19,197 nucleotides of DNA from Patescibacteria group bacterium (GTDB lineage Bacteria > Patescibacteriota > Minisyncoccia > Portnoybacterales > GWB1-42-6). Where the stretch lies: positions 1 to 19,197 of the forward strand of contig JAHKAK010000005.1 of assembly GCA_018826025.1 (NCBI GenBank). The letters are read 5' to 3'. The first letter of the stretch is position 1, and each line of letters opens with the position of its first letter. The notes beneath the pieces were generated by a model, which was not told the DNA's origin, ran no database searches, and saw only the letters and a program-made list of their open reading frames with translations. A program made the position numbers and the translations under genes. Positions 13,121 through 18,215 of the stretch are shown here, piece by piece.

Positions 13121-13870
13121 TCATCTCTCTTTTTTCGATTCTTCTGTATTTCTCAACAACCATTTTTTGATTGCCAGTAAAATCTTTCCGTCTCCAGCTT
13201 TTTCTAGCCCGCTAAGGACTTCTGCTGTATCTCCTAATTTTAATTGCATTTCAGCATACTTTCTCCAAGACTTACTTGTTTCTCCCGGAGAACCAGAAGC
13301 GTCAAAAAGTATAGCCGATGCTTTATATGTTTGCGCTGCATTATTATATAACTCCTTTTTTTCAAAATCCTCCGCCTCTTCTTTTAGTTGAAATCCGCTT
13401 CTTTCTTTGAACTCCGCTTCTATTTTTTCTGAAGATTTTTGCTGACCGATGTCGCCCATTATTTCTCTTACTTGATTAATGGCTTTTTCTTTCTTTTCCT
13501 CATGTTTTTTAATCGCTTCGTCGGCCTTCACGAAATTAGCTGCCTTTATATAATAACTGTGAGCAAATTCATAGCTTCCCTCTTTTTCACATTCTTGCGC
13601 GGCTTTTTCCCAAAACTCTATCGCTTTTTCCGTTTCACCAGCCCTATCATAATATGTAGCCGCCCAGAAATAATCCTTCCTTCTTTCTGCATCACGGGCG
13701 TCTTTCATTGCCTGCTCTTTTGGCATTGAATCGAGGCCGTCTAACATGCCCTTTATTGTCTTTGTTCCGGCATCAATAACTTCATCCGCTAATGATCTTT
13801 CTTTCTTTTCCTCTTTCGGTTTTCCTACTTCTATCGGTGGCGATTGAAAATTGTCCGGTGATTTCGGCAT
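13121..13870 (-). CDS. TPR-like helical repeat protein, 249 aa
   Basis: A soluble, highly charged, almost wholly helical protein. Between about 50 and 230 there are units with TPR-like spacing: DYFWAATYYDRAGETEKAIE, SYEFAHSYYIKAANFVKADE, LYNNAAQTYKASAILFDASG and SWRKYAEMQLKLGDTAEVLS, each with the small-residue/aromatic pattern of helix A/helix B pairs, somewhat like SNAP-type alpha solenoids. A charged linker (IKKHEEKKEKAINQVREI) splits the repeats. Such proteins act as scaffolds; the partner is unknown. AGGAATT lies 13 bases upstream of the ATG, and TATAAT occurs on the minus strand near 13905. Codon use appears more AT-rich than in the neighbours, which could mean recent acquisition. A truncated rpsO copy lies directly upstream on the same strand. 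Confidence 0.75.
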   Translation of the reverse strand: MPKSPDNFQSPPIEVGKPKEEKKERSLADEVIDAGTKTIKGMLDGLDSMPKEQAMKDARDAERRKDYFWAATYYDRAGETEKAIEFWEKAAQECEKEGSYEFAHSYYIKAANFVKADEAIKKHEEKKEKAINQVREIMGDIGQQKSSEKIEAEFKERSGFQLKEEAEDFEKKELYNNAAQTYKASAILFDASGSPGETSKSWRKYAEMQLKLGDTAEVLSGLEKAGDGKILLAIKKWLLRNTEESKKER

Positions 13871-13963
13871 ATTTTTTTAATTCCTAATTTATTGATTAAT
13901 ACCCAAATTATATTTAGATATTCAATAATAGGAATTAATTTTATTGTTTAGGTTAATTTAATT

Positions 13964-14122
13964 TTACCCTCCTGTAGAAAAAAAACAAGCCCACGTGAGG
14001 TGCAGGGTGAGCTTTTTGATCTGGGCGGTCAGAATCGCGGCTTGCACTTCCGGCGACCCCGTATCGGTGCCATGCACCCGGAATTCTTCAATTACTTTGG
14101 ATTTTTTTTGTTTCTTTAACAT
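13964..14122 (-). pseudogene. Truncated duplicate of rpsO (first 41 codons) fused to a short new tail
   Basis: Positions 14001-14122 match 11877-11998 (codons 1-41 of rpsO) with only four differences by my reading: three are silent and one gives Gln15 to Arg. The frame then continues for about 11 unrelated codons to TAA at 13966-13964, a 52-residue product lacking the rest of S15. The copied rpsO promoter lies upstream (14233-14261), and the junction has become an intrinsic terminator (13978-14014), so the piece forms a complete small transcription unit. A full S15 fold is impossible; an RNA decoy, a leader peptide or an inert relic are the alternatives. Confidence 0.85.
13978..14014 (-). terminator. 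Intrinsic terminator at the end of the rpsO fragment
   Basis: On the minus strand AAGCTCAC and GTGGGCTT pair over 8 bp (one G-U) and are followed by GTTTTTTTTC. The left arm is original rpsO sequence and the right arm comes from beyond the duplication breakpoint. Confidence 0.75.
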
Positions 14123-14232
14123 GTTAAATCGCTAATCATTCACGAATTACCCGCGAATATTCACCAATTAGTTTTTCGGTGGCATTATTTGCGAATATTG
14201 GCGTTAAATTCGCTCTGATTTGTGACGTTCAA

Positions 14233-14261
14233 AAGATAACATAAAACTAAAAAAAATGCAA
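14233..14261 (-). promoter_or_regulatory. Duplicated copy of the rpsO promoter
   Basis: TTGCAT (14261-14256), 17-bp spacer, TATCTT (14238-14233), nearly identical to 12203-12231, while the leader between promoter and start has diverged and lacks the CCCCGTTAGAAG element. Confidence 0.65.
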
Positions 14262-14330
14262 CGTTAAACCGAGGATTGGCGCGAATTGGCGCACGGATAC
14301 GGCGGATAAATTATCTTTTTTATGAACGGA

Positions 14331-14412
14331 TATAACTCACCCCGCCCCTCTCTTTCATAAAAGAGAGGGAGCCCCCCTCTTTTTTAAAGAGGGGGTTAGG
14401 GGGCGTTAAATT
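14331..14412. repeat. TATAACTC/GTTAAATT double-hairpin repeat, gene-free copy 3
   Basis: Same architecture as 12246-12327: CCCTCTCTTT/AAAGAGAGGG then CCCCCTCTTT/AAAGAGGGGG between AACTC and GTTAAA ends. As at rpsO, it lies just upstream of the (duplicated) rpsO promoter, so the duplication may have extended through it. Confidence 0.85.
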
Positions 14413-14491
14413 TACTTCCCTCGTTTAGAGTTATCTCTGCACTTGAGAGGCCAGGTGAGACTCGGTATTTTTTGTAGTATTTTTGTAGCAA

Positions 14492-14518
14492 TAAAAAAAG
14501 GCGGAGCTGGGCTCCGCC
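14492..14518 (-). terminator. Intrinsic terminator of the 15489-14536 gene pair
   Basis: GGCGGAGC (14500-14507) pairs with GCTCCGCC (14511-14518); on the minus strand seven T follow. It begins 18 bp past the stop of the second gene. Confidence 0.9.
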
Positions 14519-14535
14519 CTAGGTGGACAGGTAAT

Positions 14536-15057
14536 TCATTTTTTTTGCAACGAGGCGATTAATTTTCTCAGGTAGCGATGAGTGCTGTTTTTATCGTCTA
14601 CTTCCAACGATAATTCAACTGCTTCCTTGAGCCCCTCGATTGCTTGTTTTTTCTCTCCTATGGAATAGGCGTTCCATGAATGCCGGATACTCTCCCCATT
14701 ACTTTTAATCTCATCTCTCGCGTAGGATGGTTCATATCCGGAAGACCACTTAGACGCAAGGGCACTTGGAATCATCATGTATATTCGAAAAAGGCTTGAT
14801 GTCAGTTCACTTGGTATCTGTAGTTTGGTCATGTCGGTTTGACCGCCCTGTCTTTCCTCGTATCTTTTGAGACTTTTTTGTCCGGGTTTAATAAGATAAA
14901 GCCAGTCGCGGCCACCGTCTAAGACCATAAATGGTCCTGTACCAAGCTTTAGGATACATTTTTTTTGGTCAGGCAAAATAGTCTTTGCCCACTTAATCAG
15001 GTTACTGATTTCTACGAACCCGCTACCATCGTGCAATGGTACCATAATTTTGTCCAT
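14536..15057 (-). CDS. Hypothetical protein, 173 aa, second gene of an orphan pair
   Basis: No family recognised. AAAAAGGAGGT five bases before the ATG strongly supports the start at 15057. The N-terminal half (VPLHDGSGFVEISNLIKWAK ... GPFMVLDGGRDWLYLIKPGQ) looks like a beta-rich domain and the C-terminal 60 residues are helical with a TPR-like unit (YSIGEKKQAIEGLKEAVELS). No signal peptide or membrane segment. It follows the 135-aa gene by 24 bp and ends at a strong terminator, so the two form one operon from the promoter at 15554-15581. Confidence 0.7.
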   Translation of the reverse strand: MDKIMVPLHDGSGFVEISNLIKWAKTILPDQKKCILKLGTGPFMVLDGGRDWLYLIKPGQKSLKRYEERQGGQTDMTKLQIPSELTSSLFRIYMMIPSALASKWSSGYEPSYARDEIKSNGESIRHSWNAYSIGEKKQAIEGLKEAVELSLEVDDKNSTHRYLRKLIASLQKK

Positions 15058-15081
15058 CGCTTACCTCCTTTTTGGCGTTGG

Positions 15082-15489
15082 TTAAGCCGCGTCGTCCGGC
15101 AAGTTGTCGGTTGGCAAGACGAGGACAAAGTCCTCGGCGCGGTAAAGAAGGCCAAGATGTCCCTCTATTTCAATGTGCCAGAGGTCGTTTCCGCTATAAT
15201 AAACGCGGATAACCTCCATAGTTTTACCGGGCAATATCAAATCAGAAGCCGGGCTATTTAGCGGCCGGGCCTCCTCGCATGATAAGGCATCGTCGCCCGG
15301 TTTAAACGGCGGTTTTTTACCTTCTAACCTTGCCATAACTGCGCCCTTTAAATAGGACAATTGGGCGGAGTCATCAGATGCAGGCGGACCAAAATCTGAT
15401 ATGTTTCCACTATTCCCGGCCTTCATGCAAACCATCATGAATTTCGCTAATAACAGCCCGTTGTCCCAATCATAGGGATTTTTTTTCAT
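15082..15489 (-). CDS. Hypothetical protein, 135 aa, first gene of an orphan pair
   Basis: No family recognised. The product is a small soluble protein with a helical N-terminus (WDNGLLLAKFMMVCMKAG), a Pro/Gly-rich middle (KKPPFKPGDDALSCEEARPL) and a beta-rich C-terminus (EVIRVYYSGNDLWHIEIEGH) that could be a small SH3-like barrel. The start is preceded by a G-rich Shine-Dalgarno-like stretch (GGGGGCGTGAGG). It is the promoter-proximal gene of a two-gene operon; the promoter is at 15554-15581 and the second gene starts 24 bp downstream. Confidence 0.65.
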   Translation of the reverse strand: MKKNPYDWDNGLLLAKFMMVCMKAGNSGNISDFGPPASDDSAQLSYLKGAVMARLEGKKPPFKPGDDALSCEEARPLNSPASDLILPGKTMEVIRVYYSGNDLWHIEIEGHLGLLYRAEDFVLVLPTDNLPDDAA

Positions 15490-15553
15490 ACCTCACGCCC
15501 CCTTTCTTTTGGTGTATTTTTTAGTAAGAACTGTCTTTTTTAGCCGTTAGGAT

Positions 15554-15581
15554 AATTTAGCACTTGGCGAGGATTTGTCAA
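15554..15581 (-). promoter_or_regulatory. Promoter of the orphan gene pair
   Basis: On the minus strand TTGACA (15581-15576), 16-bp spacer and TAAATT (15559-15554). The -35 is consensus. The leader is about 60 nt. Confidence 0.6.
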
Positions 15582-15587
15582 GCAACC

Positions 15588-15635
15588 GCGGATTGACGCG
15601 GATACAGGGCTCGCTGCTGATATACGCGGATAAAC
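15588..15635. repeat. CGGATA-type short palindromic repeat
   Basis: GCGGATtgaCGCGGATA and GATATACGCGGATA segments with a CAG...CTG core, a reduced relative of the 4955-5055 palindrome. Nothing else is seen between 15636 and 15714. Confidence 0.45.
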
Positions 15636-15714
15636 GATAAAGCAAAGTTTGCATTATAGGATTTGCCGAAAAGGACTTTATGTCGTAAAATAAGTGTGTA
15701 TGAGATTTTATTTA

Positions 15715-15755
15715 TGCCCCTCTCTTTTTTAAAGAGAGGGCGAGGGTGAGTTAAA
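15715..15755. repeat. DUF559-flanking repeat, half form (5' side of first DUF559 gene)
   Basis: CCCTCTCTTT/AAAGAGAGGG hairpin followed by GAGGGTGAGTTAAA. Its G-rich GAGGGTGAG lies 9-17 bases before the ATG of the following gene and may serve as ribosome-binding sequence. Confidence 0.85.
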
Positions 15756-15758
15756 CCA

Positions 15759-16130
15759 ATGACAATTTTACGCAATAAGACAGGATTAAAGAATCGACGT
15801 CGTGAGCTCCGCAAAAACTTCACTGATGCTGAACGAAAACTTTGGTCAAGACTGCGAAATAAGCAATTATTCGGATTTAAGTTTTTTCGCCAATATAGCG
15901 TGGGGCCTTATATCATAGATTTTTATTGTCCGTCTATTAGGCTAGGCGTTGAAGCGGACGGCAGTCAGCATAGCACCACACGAAAAATTTATGATGAAAG
16001 ACGCACGCGATATTTGGAACAATTCAATATTGTGGTATTGAGGTTTTGGGATAATGATATTTTGAAAAACACGGACGGGGTTTTATTGGAGATTAGTCGG
16101 AATTTAACTCCCCCTGCCCCCTCTTTATAA
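15759..16130 (+). CDS. DUF559 endonuclease-like protein (Vsr/PD-(D/E)XK-type fold), copy 1
   Basis: A 123-residue DUF559 protein. The conserved pattern is complete: LRKNFTDAERKLWSRLRNKQ, FKFFRQYSVGPYIIDFYC (D54), LGVEADGSQH (E65, D67, H71) and VVLRFWDNDIL. DUF559 is related to the very-short-patch-repair nuclease fold, and D54 with E65 are the expected metal-binding residues; the substrate is unknown. The start codon follows a repeat with possible ribosome-binding sequence. The last residues (NLTPPAPSL) and the TAA stop are encoded by the next repeat (from 16103), so both ends of the gene lie at or inside palindromic repeats. A second, divergent copy lies past xerC at 17307. Confidence 0.92.
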   Translation: MTILRNKTGLKNRRRELRKNFTDAERKLWSRLRNKQLFGFKFFRQYSVGPYIIDFYCPSIRLGVEADGSQHSTTRKIYDERRTRYLEQFNIVVLRFWDNDILKNTDGVLLEISRNLTPPAPSL

Positions 16131-16268
16131 AAAGAGGGGGAAAAGAAAAATTTAACTCCTCCAAAGCTGAGCTTAGCTCTGCCAACCTCCTCTTTAAAAA
16201 AGAGGAGGAACGCCCTCTCTTTGGAGTCCCCTCTCTTTTACGAAAGAGAGGGTTGGGGTGAGTTATAT
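16103..16268. repeat. Compound DUF559-flanking repeat between DUF559 copy 1 and xerC
   Basis: Two TTTAACTC starts (16103 and 16151), hairpins CCCCCTCTTT/AAAGAGGGGG, CCTCCTCTTT/AAAGAGGAGG and CCCTCTCTTT/GAAAGAGAGGG, and a closing GGGGTGAGTTATAT. It looks like repeats nested or accumulated in one another. It includes an AAAGCTGAGCTTAGCTCTGC segment shared with 17671. Confidence 0.85.
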
Positions 16269-16289
16269 CCGTTTGTAATATATAGGAAT

Positions 16290-17264
16290 ATGAATATCGA
16301 AACCCTAATCAAAGACTATCTTTCCCATTTGGAAGTGGAAAAGGGCCGGTCAAAAAAGACCGCGGAAAATTACGGCCATTACTTGGCGCGGTTTTTGGGG
16401 TGGGCGAAAATTGATAAACCAGGGCAAATAACAGCGGATTTGATTCGGGATTATCGTCTGTGGCTGAATAGGCAACCTGTTCGACAAGCTCAGGGCAAAC
16501 CTGCTGGTTTGAAAAAAATCACCCAAAATTATCACATTATCGCTTTACGCAATTTTTTAAAGTATTTGGCCAAGCGCGATATTAAAACGATGGCGGCGGA
16601 CAAAATTGAACTGGCCAAGCAAACGCCACGCGAGGTGGATTTTTTAGAGGGTGATGAATTGATGCGCCTGTTGCGCGCGCCGGATGGCGATTCGCTCCGT
16701 TCCTTGCGCGATAGAAGTTTGCTGGAATTGCTTTTTTCCACGGGCCTGCGCGTTTCGGAAATTTGCAAATTGAACCGTGATAGCTTTAATCTGGACAAAG
16801 GCGAGTTTTCCGTGCGCGGCAAAGGCGAAAAAATCCGGGTGGTGTTTATTTCTGACACCGCCAAAGCAGCGCTTAAAACCTATCTTAGCAAGCGCCGCGA
16901 TATTGAGCCGGCCTTATTCGTCCGCTTGGCTAAGGGCAAAAGTGGCGGCACTAAAATGGACGCCATTCAAACTAAAACCCGCAAGGCCCGGCAAGTAAAA
17001 TTATCGGAACTTCGCTTGACACCCCGCTCGGTGCAACGGATAATCAAGCAACAGGCCATCAAAGCCGGCATCACCCGCCGCGTCACGCCGCATACCCTAA
17101 GGCATTCGCATGCCACGGATCTTCTTATGAATGGAGCCGACATTAGGTCGGTTCAAGTTATGTTAGGCCACGCCAGTATTACCACTACTCAAATTTATAC
17201 GCATATTACCGATAAGCATTTAAAAGAAGTCTTTAAAGCATTTCATGGGAAGAATCGGAATTAA
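16290..17264 (+). CDS. xerC: XerC/XerD-type tyrosine recombinase
   Basis: A 324-residue tyrosine recombinase, starting at ATG 16290 behind AGGAAT rather than at the longer frame from 16221, whose first codons are translated repeat DNA. A SAM-like N-terminal core-binding domain (1-95) is followed by the catalytic domain. All six catalytic residues are visible: R154 (TGLRVSEIC), K178 (RGKGEK), H268 and R271 (HTLRHSH), H294 (LGHAS) and nucleophile Y303 (QIYTHI). This argues for an active enzyme, either dif-site dimer resolution or element mobility. Two oddities: residues 62-73 (QPVRQAQGKPAG) are encoded by an in-frame dispersed repeat, and a 35-residue extension (about 214-248) precedes LTPRSVQRII. 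The stop TAA is part of the next repeat. Confidence 0.93.
   Translation: MNIETLIKDYLSHLEVEKGRSKKTAENYGHYLARFLGWAKIDKPGQITADLIRDYRLWLNRQPVRQAQGKPAGLKKITQNYHIIALRNFLKYLAKRDIKTMAADKIELAKQTPREVDFLEGDELMRLLRAPDGDSLRSLRDRSLLELLFSTGLRVSEICKLNRDSFNLDKGEFSVRGKGEKIRVVFISDTAKAALKTYLSKRRDIEPALFVRLAKGKSGGTKMDAIQTKTRKARQVKLSELRLTPRSVQRIIKQQAIKAGITRRVTPHTLRHSHATDLLMNGADIRSVQVMLGHASITTTQIYTHITDKHLKEVFKAFHGKNRN
16471..16507. repeat. In-frame short repeat inside xerC
   Basis: A TTCGACAAGCTCAGGGC core is flanked by direct AACCTG copies (CAACCTGT and AAACCTGC), as if inserted. It adds about 12 residues in the N-terminal domain without frameshift. A related segment, AAGTTCAGGGTAAAC, occurs at about 19106-19120. 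Confidence 0.6.
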
Positions 17265-17304
17265 ATCCCCCTCTTAGGCTAAGAGGGGGTTAGGGGGAGT
17301 TAAA
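17261..17304. repeat. DUF559-flanking repeat between xerC and DUF559 copy 2
   Basis: TTAAATCCCCCTC at the start contains the xerC stop codon; a CCCCCTCTTAG/CTAAGAGGGGG hairpin follows; the end is GGGGGAGTTAAA, whose G-run lies just before the ATG of DUF559 copy 2. Confidence 0.88.
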
Positions 17305-17306
17305 AA

Positions 17307-17705
17307 ATGAAAAATAATTTTATTTTTAATCAGTCATCGCTTAAAGACAGGCGGCGTGATCTAAGAAAAAGTTCTACGGATGCCGAGAAGAAATTATGGA
17401 AAGAATTGCGTGGCAAGAGACTGTTTGATTTTAAATTTTTTCGCCAGTATAGCGTTGGGCTGTATATTTTGGATTTTTATTGTCCAATGGTCAAGTTGGG
17501 AATAGAACTTGATGGCGGACAGCACGCAGATGAATCGCAAGAAGTTTATGATAAAGTACGGACAGATTATTTGAAAAAGCACGATATTCGTGTTTTGAGA
17601 TTTTGGAACAATGATGTGTTGAAAAATATTGAAGGGGTGGTTTTGAAAATTATTGAAAATTTAACCCCTCCAAAGCTGAGCTTAGCTCTGCCAACCTCCC
17701 CTTAG
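17307..17705 (+). CDS. DUF559 endonuclease-like protein, copy 2
   Basis: A 132-residue paralogue of the protein at 15759-16130, roughly half identical by eye. It keeps LRKSSTDAEKKLWKELRGKR, FKFFRQYSVGLYILDFYC (D56), LGIELDGGQH (E67, D69, H73) and RVLRFWNNDVL, so the putative nuclease site is intact. GGGGGAG of the upstream repeat is placed as a ribosome-binding site. The C-terminus (NLTPPKLSLALPTSP) and the TAG stop are encoded by the downstream repeat. The similarity of the two copies is confined to the DUF559 gene and repeats; xerC between them is not duplicated. The copies are diverged enough that this is not a recent tandem duplication. Confidence 0.92.
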   Translation: MKNNFIFNQSSLKDRRRDLRKSSTDAEKKLWKELRGKRLFDFKFFRQYSVGLYILDFYCPMVKLGIELDGGQHADESQEVYDKVRTDYLKKHDIRVLRFWNNDVLKNIEGVVLKIIENLTPPKLSLALPTSP

Positions 17706-17725
17706 CTTAAGGGGAGGAGTAAAAA
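17660..17725. repeat. DUF559-flanking repeat, 3' side of copy 2
   Basis: TTTAACCCCTCC, the AAAGCTGAGCTTAGCTCTGC segment also present at 16162, then a CCTCCCCTTAGC/TTAAGGGGAGG hairpin and GGAGTAAAAAT. It provides the last codons and stop of the DUF559 gene. Confidence 0.85.
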
Positions 17726-17734
17726 TTACCCTCG

Positions 17735-17813
17735 TAGCTCAACTTGCCCCGCCAACTTTTAGCTCCCTATAGCTCAACTTGCCCCGCCAACTTTTAGCTC
17801 CCTATAGCTCAAC
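17735..17813 (+). repeat. 35-nt tandem repeat containing the 5' end of tRNA-Arg
   Basis: The unit contains CTCCCTATAGCTCAAC (tRNA-Arg positions 1-16) plus TTGCCCCGCCAACTTTTAG. TAGCTCAAC recurs at 17735, 17770 and 17805, a period of 35; the third occurrence belongs to the intact tRNA. Confidence 0.85.
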
Positions 17814-17869
17814 GGATAGAGCGACAGACTTCTAATCTGTATATGTAGGTTCGATTCCTACTAGGGAGA
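17798..17869 (+). tRNA. tRNA-Arg (anticodon TCT)
   Basis: Acceptor CTCCCTA/TAGGGAG pairs fully; D-arm GCTC...GAGC; anticodon stem ACAGA/TCTGT with loop CTTCTAA, so anticodon TCT; T-arm GTAGG-TTCGATT-CCTAC; discriminator A, CCA not encoded. The gene is enclosed by an exact 14-bp inverted repeat (CCCCGCCAACTTTT at 17782-17795 and AAAAGTTGGCGGGG at 17871-17884) that would extend the acceptor stem in the precursor. Confidence 0.95.
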
Positions 17870-17885
17870 CAAAAGTTGGCGGGGT

Positions 17886-17925
17886 GAAGATAGAGCGACA
17901 GACTTCTAAGCTGGATATAGAGGTC
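17886..17925 (+). pseudogene. tRNA-Arg fragment (anticodon arm to T-arm)
   Basis: 21 bases at 17889-17909 are identical to tRNA-Arg 17815-17835 and similarity continues as ATATAGAGGTCCG, after which it ends. Acceptor and most of the T-arm are missing and the anticodon stem is broken (AGCTGG for ATCTGT), so it is not a functional tRNA. Confidence 0.8.
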
Positions 17926-18044
17926 CGCCCGCGCACCACTAAAGTATTAGCCCTATATCCTTTAGTGGTATAGGGGGTGCGGGGCGTCCTATACCGTCCA
18001 AAACCGCTAAAGAGTATTGGATAAAAATTTACTGGTATAGGGCG
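17926..18044. repeat. Two related hairpin units between the tRNA genes
   Basis: ACCACTAAAG (17935-17944) and CTTTAGTGGT (17960-17969) form a perfect 10-bp stem, continued by GC-rich arms (CGCCCGCGC/GTGCGGGGCG, 17926-17986). A second, looser unit starting ACCGCTAAAG near 18004 ends in the same GGTATAGGG motif (18035-18043). CCTATACC at 17988-17995 can also pair with GGTATAGG at 18035. No gene is seen in this stretch. Confidence 0.65.
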
Positions 18045-18077
18045 ATTCTCTCCGAGGGCACAAAAAAATAATATTTC

Positions 18078-18150
18078 GCGCCCATAACTCAGTCGGTAGA
18101 GTAACCGCCTCTTAAGCGGGATGTCGTAGGTTCGATCCCTACTGGGCGCA
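18078..18150 (+). tRNA. tRNA-Lys (anticodon CTT)
   Basis: Acceptor GCGCCCA/TGGGCGC; D-arm ACTC...GAGT; anticodon loop CTCTTAA giving CTT; T-arm GTAGG-TTCGATC-CCTAC; discriminator A; no encoded CCA. The 27-43 pair is an A/G mismatch, the rest of the anticodon stem is sound. Confidence 0.93.
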
Positions 18151-18215
18151 CTACGTTGGAAAAGTTAAAGAAAAATTTTTAATCATAAATTTTAACTAAA
18201 TAATAAAAAACTATT

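Noticed and set aside
16221..16289. Longer xerC start with 23 extra N-terminal residues
   Set aside because: The extra codons are translated repeat DNA; ATG at 16290 has an AGGAAT site and gives the normal family length.
15759..17705. Recent tandem duplication of a DUF559 cassette or a composite transposon carrying xerC
   Set aside because: The two DUF559 proteins differ at about half of positions and their flanking repeats are different subtypes, so independent insertions are more likely.
17735..17813. CRISPR-like direct repeat
   Set aside because: Only about two and a quarter contiguous copies with no spacers; the unit contains the tRNA-Arg 5' end and is a tandem duplication.
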